The notes under the pieces: model-generated
The model's input: the letters and a program-made list of their open reading frames with translations, nothing else
The model's database searches: none
What the model was told of the DNA's origin: nothing
Shown here: in pieces, positions 9,002 to 19,600 of the stretch
How the letters are laid out: every line of letters starts with the position of its first letter
Position numbering within the stretch: position 1 is the stretch's first letter
Made by a program: the position numbers and the translations under genes
NCBI GenBank assembly: GCA_012026795.1
Contig: VEPM01000007.1
Span: 1-64,000 of the forward strand
From: Candidatus Methanoperedens sp.
Lineage (GTDB): Archaea > Halobacteriota > Methanosarcinia > Methanosarcinales > Methanoperedenaceae
Reading direction: 5' to 3'
DNA length: 64,000 bases

Positions 9002-11515
9002 CTAAGTATTTGTCACACTTCCTGTTACGTTTCCCGTCGGCTTTTTTATAAGTTCAATATCCTGCACAACATTCACACCTGACATAACTGTTAAGTTAAC
9101 AGAATTATTTGGATAATATCCGGGTTCACTTAATGCCGTAAGCATATAATCCCCACTTAACAATTGCAGGGAATAGAACCCGGATTCATTTGCTGTTGTT
9201 GATTCACTTGTATTGGCAGTCACTGTTGCTCCTGCAATCCCTGTGCCACCATGATATACAAAACCTTCTACACGAGGCGGCATTGATAATACTGTTATTG
9301 AATTCGTCCCATTTTTTAAGAAGTATTCACCATATGAGGATGAATTGACTGCTGCTTCCAGGTCATATGAAGTCGTAACTGTGGTATTGAGCGCCCTGAC
9401 GGTCCAATTTGCAGACGCTGAATTTCCCGGGTCGATAGTCCCAAGCGGTAAAGTGTCCGGGCCTGAAACTGTAAAACCCGGAATGAGTATTAAAGTCACA
9501 TTAACGTTATGGGCCGACATATCACCAGTATTATTTACAGTTACATTCAATTCGAAATCCCATCCACTGTCAACAATATCCGGGATTGTTATATTAAGAG
9601 TCAAATTAGGAGGATTCGTCTGCTCAAATCCGGATTCTGTAGAAAGCGCATAATCTTCAATTATTACACCTTCCGGAAAGGTTCCATCGGGTTCGACTTT
9701 CAATATAGCAGAACTATAATTTGCATTTGATGTAACCTGTTCCACATTATTCAAATCTGAAACTGATGATGCCGCCGCTGCACCACTTGTTTCATTATAA
9801 AGGTAAAGGTCAAGGTTGGATATAGTTGAGACGTTTGTGGGATAATCAGGACCTGAATAATTAATATGCCTGTTCCAGACCAGTGTGGCTTTTTCTCCTG
9901 TAGAAATATTCCCTCTATAATACTTCTCCACGTGTCCATCAGGCGCATCATTTATTGAATCTGTGATTACATCATCCCTGTGTATATACGCATTTGTAAG
10001 ATCAACATACCCGAAACCATAGTCATAATCAGGCCCTGCATTTCCTTTATCCTCTGCTGTGTTAAGAATCAGGGCCTTTATCGCTTCAGGTCTCCACCTG
10101 AAGTTTTTGTAATCCAATATCAAAAGAATGCTCCCTGTTATATGAGGGGTTGCCATACTTGTACCGGACAATGATATGAAATCATCCTGGGTTTCCCATT
10201 TATTATTTGCAGACATTATGCCGGTTCCAGGCGCTGAAATATCAGGCTTGATCCTTCCATCCAGCGTAGGACCTCTGCTGCTTGATGATGCAAGAACGTC
10301 ATCTGTGCGTGATACTGTATTCATATCATTTACATTCCCCACTGCTATTACATTAAATGCACCCGCCGGATATCCCACTGTACTACCTCCTGGACCGGAG
10401 TTTCCTGCAGCAATGACAGCAGGAATATCAAGGTCATACACTATTGCATCAAAGAAATGCTCCCATTCGCTATCCCCATCAGATACACCACCCCCAAAGC
10501 TCAAACTGATAACATCGGCATCATCAGGATTACCAAAAATTGCCCAGTCAATAGCAGCCATACTATCGCTTAAATACATTAAACCTCTTCCATAAATGTC
10601 CAGCCATCCCGCTTTTGCATTAATCAATTTATCAATACCATACGCAGCTCCTTTATACGTGGAATCATTGCTTGCCACAATCCCGGCAACATGTGTCCCA
10701 TGCCCCTGCAGATCATCAGTTTTAGATTGATTATCATGATATAAAGGATCTAATTTTCCGGCTTCATGGAAAACAGACGCATAATCCACATTCAATGCCG
10801 GATGAGTCCCATCGATACCGGTATCAACAATTGCTGCATCCTGGACACCCCCTGTATAACCATTCTCCCACAAGGTATTCGTTCCCATTGCAGGTGTACT
10901 TATGTCAAGACTGGCATTTATTAAATAATCCCGGGAAATTTTATGGATCGACTGCTCCCTGGAAAGCTCATTGATATAAGAAATCGGTATGTCGGCAGAT
11001 ATTGCATTAAATATCTTGCTGCTGTATTTTATACGGCCTCCTTTTAATTTGATCTTATCTATTATAGGCGCCTGGATCCTATCTACAGGAAATGTCGTTT
11101 TATTGAGGATCTCTTTTCTCATGTCCCTTGTTTTTGATTCCAGTTTATGCCCTGTTTCGTTAAGTAATATTTTTTCATCCTCAGCCAGGAGAGATTGTTC
11201 AAGAGTGATGAGTTCCTGAACATTATTGCCTTTTTTACTTATGAGGTGCGGCTTTATCCTGCTGTAAATTTTTTTTGCAGGCATTGTGATATCTTCAAAT
11301 TGCTTTTTATATTCATTTTTTGTCTTGATGCTGATATCATGAGCTGGCTGTTCCTTAAAAACGATCACAACCGGAATAATTTCATTTGATGGTGCAGAAT
11401 TAGTTGCAGACATTGGAACTGTTGATACGGCTATTATCAGGACTAAATAAAATGTGATTAGAGCAATGATTTTCAGAGTCATATAAGCTGCATCGTTTCC
11501 CATTTTCCTATCCAT
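9002..11515 (-). CDS. Secreted subtilisin-family (S8) serine protease
   Basis: An endopeptidase acting outside the membrane. The catalytic Asp is in DTGIDG (about residue 231), the His in GHGTHVAG (about 270), the oxyanion Asn in AAGNSG, and the Ser in SGTSMATPH (about 450). A signal peptide and an I9-like propeptide (IPVVIVFKEQP) precede the catalytic domain. A CARDB-like domain and a carboxypeptidase-regulatory-like beta domain follow, and the protein ends GNVTGSVTNT, the same lone strand that ends three cytochromes here. The start is uncertain: ATGs at 11515, 11503 and 11482 are in frame. A TATA-like element at about 11521-11533 would put the transcript start near 11500, which favours 11482. 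Lying between two giant cytochromes, it may process or turn over surface proteins; that role is inferred. It was probably co-acquired with the cytochromes, given the shared tail. Confidence 0.9.
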   Translation of the reverse strand: MDRKMGNDAAYMTLKIIALITFYLVLIIAVSTVPMSATNSAPSNEIIPVVIVFKEQPAHDISIKTKNEYKKQFEDITMPAKKIYSRIKPHLISKKGNNVQELITLEQSLLAEDEKILLNETGHKLESKTRDMRKEILNKTTFPVDRIQAPIIDKIKLKGGRIKYSSKIFNAISADIPISYINELSREQSIHKISRDYLINASLDISTPAMGTNTLWENGYTGGVQDAAIVDTGIDGTHPALNVDYASVFHEAGKLDPLYHDNQSKTDDLQGHGTHVAGIVASNDSTYKGAAYGIDKLINAKAGWLDIYGRGLMYLSDSMAAIDWAIFGNPDDADVISLSFGGGVSDGDSEWEHFFDAIVYDLDIPAVIAAGNSGPGGSTVGYPAGAFNVIAVGNVNDMNTVSRTDDVLASSSSRGPTLDGRIKPDISAPGTGIMSANNKWETQDDFISLSGTSMATPHITGSILLILDYKNFRWRPEAIKALILNTAEDKGNAGPDYDYGFGYVDLTNAYIHRDDVITDSINDAPDGHVEKYYRGNISTGEKATLVWNRHINYSGPDYPTNVSTISNLDLYLYNETSGAAAASSVSDLNNVEQVTSNANYSSAILKVEPDGTFPEGVIIEDYALSTESGFEQTNPPNLTLNITIPDIVDSGWDFELNVTVNNTGDMSAHNVNVTLILIPGFTVSGPDTLPLGTIDPGNSASANWTVRALNTTVTTSYDLEAAVNSSSYGEYFLKNGTNSITVLSMPPRVEGFVYHGGTGIAGATVTANTSESTTANESGFYSLQLLSGDYMLTALSEPGYYPNNSVNLTVMSGVNVVQDIELIKKPTGNVTGSVTNT

Positions 11516-11583
11516 ATCCGTAATTTATATAATATTCAATTAAATTATCTATCCACAAATTCCAGACATTTGATTTAAGCTGT

Positions 11584-13584
11584 TTATGTATATATTAGCT
11601 TTGTTTTATTATCGCGGCCTTTACAATCCTGTTTTTCGCAAAACCTGCGAATCTCACTTATAAAAATGCCTCCGTAGCTTTCAAGCTTCTTATCTCCTAC
11701 CCCGGTAATCTTCCTGAAATCCTCCGGGCTGCATGGCCGGCGCGATGCCATCTGTTTCAGGCTTGCATCGTTAAAGATCATATAAGGGGGCTGGTTCTGG
11801 GCGTCTGCCAGGGTTTTCCTCAATATCCGGAGCTTCTCGAATAAACCAGCATCCGGCGTATCCTCCTGAATTTTATGATGGTTCCCGATTAATCCTTGCT
11901 TTTCAATGGCCGGGGGTTTTACAAGGTATATTTTTTCATTTTTAACCCCGCTCCTTGACAGCGATAAAATATCCCGGCTTTTCTGGTTCAATTTAAGGAC
12001 TGGATATTCTCCTTCAACTTTTAAATATCCGCGCTGGATAAGCTCTCTTATAAACCCATGCCACATTTTCTTTGGCAGGTTTTTTCCCGACCCGTACGAT
12101 CCTAATGAAGAGTGTCCGTTTTGCAGTAGGCGGCTACCCTTTCCCCCGATAAGCACATCTATAACATAATTTATGCCGAATCTCTCATCCATTTCATCGA
12201 TGCAGGAAAGTATGGTCATTATTTCATTTGTTGCTTCAATTTCCTCCTTCGGCATAAGACAGTTATCACAGCCCTTGCAGTTATTTTCTTTGAAATCCTC
12301 TCCAAAATAACCCAGCAATAGTTTTCTTCTGCATAGATTTGTTTCAGAGAAATTTATTATATCGTTAAGTTTATTCTGTGCAATTTGTCTTTCCTTTTCA
12401 TTGGATATCTGTTTTAGAAAATACTCGATTTTTTGCCTGTCGCCATAACTATAAAAAAGCACGCATTCGCTCTTCAATCCATCCCTACCTGCACGTCCGG
12501 TCTCCTGGTAGTATGCTTCAAGATTCTTGGGAAGGTCATGATGTATCACAAATCGGATATTGGGTTTATCAATACCCATCCCGAAGGCGACTGTGGCTAT
12601 AAGTACATCAACGTCGTCTTTTATGAACTTTTCCTGGTTCTGCGATCTTATTTTCGAAGATAAGCCTGCATGATATGGAAGCACCCGGAATCCTGCATTT
12701 TTCAGGCCCTCTGTAATAGTTTCCACATTTTTCCTGCTGTAGCAGTATATTATGCCTGATTCTCCCCGCTTTGTTCGCAGGATTTCCACGATATGCCTGA
12801 ATGCATCCTGCTTGGGTTTTACATAATAGATCAAATTTTCCCTGTTAAAACTGGCAAGATATTTTTTACAATCGGAAAGGGCAAGCTGGGTGATGATATC
12901 ATCCCTGACTTTAGGGGTGGCAGTGGCAGTTAGCGCTATTATGGGAACATCCGGAAAATATTGCCTTATTTGCTTTAACTGCCTGTATTCAGGCCTGAAA
13001 TCATGCCCCCATTCGGATATACAATGGGCTTCATCAATAGCGAACAGGCTTATATTAAGCCCCTTCAGGAAGGAAAGAAATGATGGTATTGTGAATCTTT
13101 CCGGGGCAATATATAATAACCTGATATTGTTTTGTAAAAGTGCGGATTTTATTTTTATTATATCCTGATAGCTCTGCGAACTATTTATGAATTCAGCAGG
13201 GATGCCATTCATTCTCATGCTGTCCACCTGGTTCTTCATCAGAGAAATAAGAGGTGAGATAACTATCGTCAATCCTTTAAAAAGCAGTGAAGGATACTGG
13301 TAGCATAGCGACTTCCCCCCGCCTGTGGGCATCAGTACAAGTACGTCATTTCCTTTCAGTACATCAAGGATTATATCCTTTTGAAGCTGGCGGAAGTCAG
13401 GGTATCCGAAATACCTCCTGAGTATGTTATAATCGATGACAGGATCCGTTCCATTAGAAGGTATATCGATTTTTTTCTGATCTTCAAAGTTTTTCAATTT
13501 CGGGCACAGGTCAAAAAGCCTTTCGTCTTTTAACCCGCATTTACCGGATGCTTCGCACGTTATGCAAACCTGCATAAAAGCCAT
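11584..13584 (-). CDS. recQ: RecQ-family ATP-dependent DNA helicase
   Basis: A 3'-5' DNA helicase of superfamily 2, acting in recombination and replication repair. Walker A is MPTGGGKS (about residue 84-91), the DEAH box is at about 181 (IDEAHCISEWG), and helicase motif VI is YYQETGRAGRDG. The RQC zinc-binding cysteines lie in CRRKLLLGYFG...CKGCDNC (about 415-445). A C-terminal HRDC domain (GVGDKKLESYG) covers roughly residues 570-650. The length, 666 aa, is normal to slightly long. The N-terminus carries an extra cysteine cluster (C7, C10, C16, C27) before the helicase core, which could bind zinc or a cluster; that is only a guess. It is functionally unrelated to the cytochrome genes on either side. 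Confidence 0.95.
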   Translation of the reverse strand: MAFMQVCITCEASGKCGLKDERLFDLCPKLKNFEDQKKIDIPSNGTDPVIDYNILRRYFGYPDFRQLQKDIILDVLKGNDVLVLMPTGGGKSLCYQYPSLLFKGLTIVISPLISLMKNQVDSMRMNGIPAEFINSSQSYQDIIKIKSALLQNNIRLLYIAPERFTIPSFLSFLKGLNISLFAIDEAHCISEWGHDFRPEYRQLKQIRQYFPDVPIIALTATATPKVRDDIITQLALSDCKKYLASFNRENLIYYVKPKQDAFRHIVEILRTKRGESGIIYCYSRKNVETITEGLKNAGFRVLPYHAGLSSKIRSQNQEKFIKDDVDVLIATVAFGMGIDKPNIRFVIHHDLPKNLEAYYQETGRAGRDGLKSECVLFYSYGDRQKIEYFLKQISNEKERQIAQNKLNDIINFSETNLCRRKLLLGYFGEDFKENNCKGCDNCLMPKEEIEATNEIMTILSCIDEMDERFGINYVIDVLIGGKGSRLLQNGHSSLGSYGSGKNLPKKMWHGFIRELIQRGYLKVEGEYPVLKLNQKSRDILSLSRSGVKNEKIYLVKPPAIEKQGLIGNHHKIQEDTPDAGLFEKLRILRKTLADAQNQPPYMIFNDASLKQMASRRPCSPEDFRKITGVGDKKLESYGGIFISEIRRFCEKQDCKGRDNKTKLIYT

Positions 13585-13611
13585 TCACAATTTCAACAAC
13601 AATAATGGTTT

Positions 13612-13655
13612 CTATAAAAAAAATCAAAGGAGTGAAATGAGAATTTCGCTCCTTT
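13612..13655 (-). terminator. Hairpin plus T-run terminator after the 2,912-aa cytochrome
   Basis: An inverted repeat with arms 13626-13638 and 13643-13655 gives a 13-bp stem (one G-T pair) and a 4-nt loop. On the minus strand it is followed within 2 nt by eight T residues (13616-13623). It lies 27 nt beyond the cytochrome stop codon and before recQ, so it should separate the two transcription units. Confidence 0.75.
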
Positions 13656-13681
13656 ATATTTAATTTCGCTATCGTTCTTTA

Positions 13682-16600
13682 TTATACATTCGTAACTGTG
13701 CCGCTGATTGTTCCTGTTGGTTTCTTCTGGAGATATACCGGTACTGAAGTTGTATTGCCCTGGGTAACAACAACCACACCCGTGCTTGTATTGTCGTTGT
13801 GTGTGGGCTGTTTGCTAACTGTAACATTGTATGTTCCGGCTGGTACTGCAAATGAATAGTTACCGTTAATATCCGTTTTCTTGATATCTGCGCTATCTAT
13901 CCAGACGTCTGCATTTACTACAGGCCCGTCTACGCTTGTTACAGTCACATTGATATATCCCAGGGACTGGACAACAAGCTGAGCATTCTTCGGAGCGCTC
14001 CACTGTTTACCGATATCCACGCCGCGGACATATATTGTATGATTTCCGTCCGGGAGGCTGCCTGTATCAAGTGTTGCTATTACATTCTCCCAGCTTCCTT
14101 GCCTTGCATCATAAAGGCCGTCCGCTGCCGTCATAGGAATTCCTTTGCCCTGGCCAGGATCTGTATCGATATAATACTCAGCTCCACCAACACGTGAAGC
14201 AGCACCATTTGCATCGTTGATCATGGATGTTATTTCAACAGGAGTTCCTTTTGTGACGCTAAGTGAAACATTGTTATTCAGATAGACTGTATTGGTAGAA
14301 CCTCCTGTACCCGGATATGTCCTGTCAACATTATGCCTTGCCAGGGTATCCAGGCTGCTGGAAATATCCGTGCCATGGCAACTTCCGCCGTTACATGTTG
14401 TATAACCGGAACCGCCCATAGCCGTATCTGTAAGGTTTGGTGCATTATATTTTGATGCATATGTCGTGTGGCATGATTTACATGATACAGTTACCGGCAT
14501 AGCAAGCGAACTATTATGCAGGTCAGATGCGCTGCCATCTACATGGCACTTGTCACATGTACCTGTGCCCGTATGAGGTATGGTTACCTGCTTATTCACC
14601 ACACCATAGCTGGTCTTATTCACAGCGCTGTTGTGGCAGTTATTGCACGCGGTATTGTAAGTTCCTGCGCTTGGTGTTACAAGGTTCGTTGTTGTACCGT
14701 AATGTGTAACATTTCCCATTGCTGTATTAACTGTTGAATTCTGATCCGGGATATTCAAACTGTTGCTGTGGCAGTTCTCACAATTCATTGTGGTTACATT
14801 AATATTAGCACCGGGATAGTGTTCGCTGACTGCTGGTGAGGTAACATCCTGGTTCACGTGGCAGTCATTGCATACACGGACATTTACTCCTGGCTGAACC
14901 GTATAATTTGAACCCATATCAGTGGTATTGTAATGGCATGTCTTGCAATCAGCATTCGTAATTCCACCATCGGTGTTGTTGATATTTCCATGCATGCCAA
15001 GGGATGAAACATCAACTTTGTTTTGATATCCACTGTTGGTATCATGGCAAGCTATGCAGTTATCGCCACTGGTAGCATCGATTACACCATTCAGGTGACC
15101 TGCTTGTGTGCCTGTTGTGGCTCCTGTTCCATGGCAATTCTCGCAGTCACTGCCGTTGCTTGACGGGTGTGCCCTGTTATTCCTGGTAGTGATTGGCGGG
15201 GTGCTGTGGCAGTCACCGCATGTTACACTTGATGTGTTCCAGGTAGGGGCGGATTTCGGATCGTATGTTGGGTTCGGGCTGTGGCAATAGACTGAGCATG
15301 TCTTGCTTGCATTGATGCTGCCGGTAACGTTCGTGAAGTTGATGTCAATTGCACCGTTTGTCCTGTGCCCTGTCTGGTTACCTGCATCTGCATTCGTTCC
15401 GTGGCATTCTGCACAACTGTATCCTTCTGTGGTATAGTGTCTGGTATGGTTACCAGTTGGCGGAAGACCGCTTGGGACTGTTGAATGGCATTCTGTGCAT
15501 GCCCCGGCAGTTGCTGTGTTCCAGGTGGCTGTGCCGACTTTTGCACCGCTGCTTAAGCCGTTGCTGTGGCATGAGACGCCAGCGCATGTGTCGTCGTTGC
15601 CTGAAGCCGGATTCATGGTATATGTTGCTATTGTTGCTGAACCATTTGTTACAACTGATGCATTGTCGTTTGTAATTGTATGATCAAGGTTGTTCCTGCC
15701 TCCGGTTGAATGGCAGTAATCGCAGCTTGTTTCCGGGATGCTGCCGTATCCTGCTGATTTATGCAGGTCATGGGCACCGGTCATGTTGTATCTGACTGAG
15801 CCGCTGGGTGGCTGGGAATGGCAGCCTTCGCAGAATGCACCTGAGGCCTGAGCAATTGTTCCGTTGTAAACTGATTGGGCACCGTGGCATTTATCGCAAT
15901 TAACCGAACGGCTAAGGTTATGTAACGGCCAGACGCCAGCCGAAGTGTTCATTTTCTTGGCTGTTGTCCATTTACTGCCTGGTGTTTCTTTATAAAGACC
16001 GTAATAATTGTCACCGGATACTGCATAACCTGTGGCGTTCACGGTTGTAAATGTCTGGTCATGGCATCCTACGCATTCAACTTTATCGGTATGTTTTGAA
16101 GTGAACTGGAAAGTATGGTTTGCAGGATTATGACAAACCTCGCAACCTGTTACGCCTGATGTAGTGTTCTTTACCTGGAAGTCATGTACCCCTCTGCTGA
16201 AGTTGGCATTCATGTGACAGTCAGTACAGGTGAAAGAGGATGTTGTCTTGTGCGGTCCTGCGAACTTGCTGTCATGACTGCTGCCAGGCTCGTGGCATTT
16301 TTCGCATAACTGTGTATTATTTGATATCGGGTCATAGACCGAATAATTCACATAAGAGCTTGCAGTCGCATTATAGAAAGCAACAGGGTATCCTGAGATG
16401 CCGCTATACGACCTATTATGGAGGTTATGGCATACTCTGCACTGGATTCCAGCCCAATCCTGTTCTGCTATTACAGGATTTGTCACATTCAGGGTATCGT
16501 TGTAATTCAGGGGTGATTTACATTTAGCACAGTTATTCTTACTGTCTGATGTCCCGAATCTTGAGTTGGCATGTGAGCTATTGAGCCATGTGCTGGAGGC

Positions 16601-19600
16601 TTTATCGACTTTTTCAGGATTCCTGACTGCATGGCAGGTTAAGGAACAGGTGTATTGCGGGAACATTCCGATACCTGTGCCATTATTGCTGGCAAGAGGC
16701 ATTCCTGCTCCTGACTGGTTGTATTGATAGTAGCTGTGCTCAACTGTCAGATTATGGTCATGGGTATAGAGAGATTCATTGAAACCGGTGAATTTCCGGG
16801 TGGTGTTCGCAAAATGGCACTGGGTACAATCAGAGGAACTGGTGTGGTTTTCTTTGAACCCGTTGGAACCATCTACATGGCAATTCCTGCATGTGTTGCT
16901 TTCGTTTACTATGTAGCCCTTATTGCCAGTGGTATGCCCGCTTACTGGCAGGTAGCCTGTGTGGCATGTGGTACATTCGGGAGCGGCTGGATTTTTGCTC
17001 TGGTTGTGTTGTGTGGAAAGTACTGCGGTATTATATGATGCATGGCAGGTAGCACAGGTCATACCTTCCGTATCGATTGCACCATTGAGGTGACCGGTCT
17101 GTGTACCTGTTGTAGCTCCTGTTCCATGGCAATTCTCGCAGTCACTGCCGTTGCTTGACGGGTGTGCCCTGTTATTCCTGGTGGTGGTTGGCGGGGTGCT
17201 GTGGCAGTCACCGCATGAGACACTTGATGTGTTCCAGGTAGGGACGGATTTAGGATCGTATGTTGGGTTCGGGCTGTGGCAGTATACGCTGCATGTCTTT
17301 GTTTCGTTTATTGTGCCTGTGACGTTGGTGAAGTTAATATCAATTGCAGCGTTTGTCTTGTGTCCTGTCTGGTTACCTGCATCTGCATTTAGGCCATGGC
17401 ATTCTGCACAGCTATAGCCTTCTGTTGTATAGTGTCTGGTATGGTTACCAGTTGGCGGAAGACCGCTTGGGACTGTTGAATGGCATTCTGTGCATGCCCC
17501 GGCAGTTGCCGTGTTCCAGGTGGCTGTGCCGACTTTTGCACCGCTGCTTAAGCCGTTGCTGTGGCATGAGACGCCAGCGCAGGTATCGTCATTACCTGAA
17601 GCGGGATTCATCTGGTAATCTGATATTGCTATTGATGCTGATGCATTTGGAACTACGCTTGCATTGTCACTTCCATTGGGATGAAGGTTCTCGAATCTCC
17701 CCTGGGTTGAGTGACAGAAATCGCATCCTGTTTCTGATACATTACCATAGCCAGCATCTGCATGCAGGTCATGGGCACCGGTCATGTTGTATCTCTCAGT
17801 TCCACTTGGCGGTTGAGTATGACAGCCTGTACAGCCAGTACCTGTACTCAAGTTGTGCATGTAGGCTGTGATGCTTGTGGTATTTCCCTTATGGCAGGTA
17901 GCGCAATCGTTATCATTGTTCAAAGTGAAACCTGAATGGTCAGTAGCCCCTTCTGGATAATATGCGTATCCAGATTTGATCTGAGGTGGTATCGGTGATA
18001 GATTGCCTTTCATAGTGTTATAATTCGCAGATCCATTCACATGGCAGCCAAGACACCAGGTGGATTGTGTAAGATCAGTCGTTTCGACATTATTCGTGCC
18101 TTTGAACCGGTCAGGTTTACCAAGTGCAGTTGCATTATGTCTTGTGTCACCATGGCAGTAATCGCATGATGTGAGCCCTACTGAAACTGTCTCTGAACGC
18201 ACGCCTGCATAATCGACACTCAGAGTATTTTGAGTTGCATCAGAAGATATTGTGGTATCCACATAGCGTATCTGCACCTTACCTCCTGCGATCTGTGTCG
18301 GTGACAATGATGTATTATACCACTGGGAGGTCGTTCCGCTGATAGTGGATTTCGTGATCCATGATCCTGAATCGTCCACCTGGACGTTATAGGATTCCCC
18401 TCCATCAGTCTTGCCTTTGATAGTAAGATAATAATTATTTTCTGCCGGAATCCCTGTGACATTCTGCTTGACATCAAGGAGATAGTTGGTGCCTCCGGCG
18501 GTCATGCTGTGTATGCGCTGGTAGTCAATGTATAAGCTGCCCTGCGAGGTGCCCGCAGGATTGACATCTGTATATCTTACTCTTGGATTGCCACCGTTCC
18601 ACTCACTTGCTGTGAGCGACGTGTTGAACACTGTCATAGTCGAGGAAGAGAGTGTTCCTTTCTGGTTCCAGATAGAGCCATCGAACACTGACACACTGTA
18701 ATTATCATGCGAGGTCACATTGTATCTTATTTCAAGGTACTGATAATCCGCTGCAGGGACAGATGCGGTATCTGTGGTAATATTCATACTATATGTGGTT
18801 GTTCCTCCTGAAGTTGTTACATTCACCCACATGGCATCTACATAAATGGTACTGCCCCCACCGTTAGATCCTTTATCCATGGTAGCCTGTAACCAGATAT
18901 TATATACATCTGTCCATGATGAGATACTTGAAGTGATATTGTATACAAATTGTTGTTCTGTAACCTGGTCATGACTTGCAGCTTTTAAATTCGTCCATGA
19001 TGCAGGTGCCGTCGCAGTTGCGGTATTTCCGAGACCCCAATCAAGCGTCCATACCTCTAATGGATCTGTACCCATTTGAGTATATACTTCAAAAATAGCT
19101 TCAACTTTAGTTATTGCTCCACCTGACGGGTTCGTTGAATTGTACACATTAAGAGCCCCATTACCTGTAGAAGAATAAACATTGTTCGGCGCGTTATATG
19201 CATTTGTTGCACTGCCTGCATTGGAATACCTGGCCATTGTTCCACTGCCACCTCCTCCACTTCCGCCTTCTGTCATCGTGGCAAAGGCGCCGCCATCTGA
19301 CCAGCTCTGCATATTTGAAAAGATGCTGATAGTGCCCGTAGTTTGTGTATTGCTCGTAACCGAAGTGTTAGTATCAAGAGATGCACCACCAGCATTAGCC
19401 TCTGTCATGTTCTCGAAAATATCATTTTCAAACTGAGCTCCTGAAATTCCAGTGGTGGTTCCTGTAGTGTCGACTTCCTGGGATACGGCAGTATTATTCG
19501 ATGAACCTACACCACTGCCCCAGTAGTTACCCCACTTCTGGCCTGCATTATCATTGCTGTGACTGATTGGTGAATTTACCTTCGTAGCATTGGAGAATCC

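Noticed and set aside
11584-13584. RecQ as part of the electron-transfer system
   Set aside because: It is a standard helicase with its own unit, bounded by a terminator on one side; position alone is not evidence.
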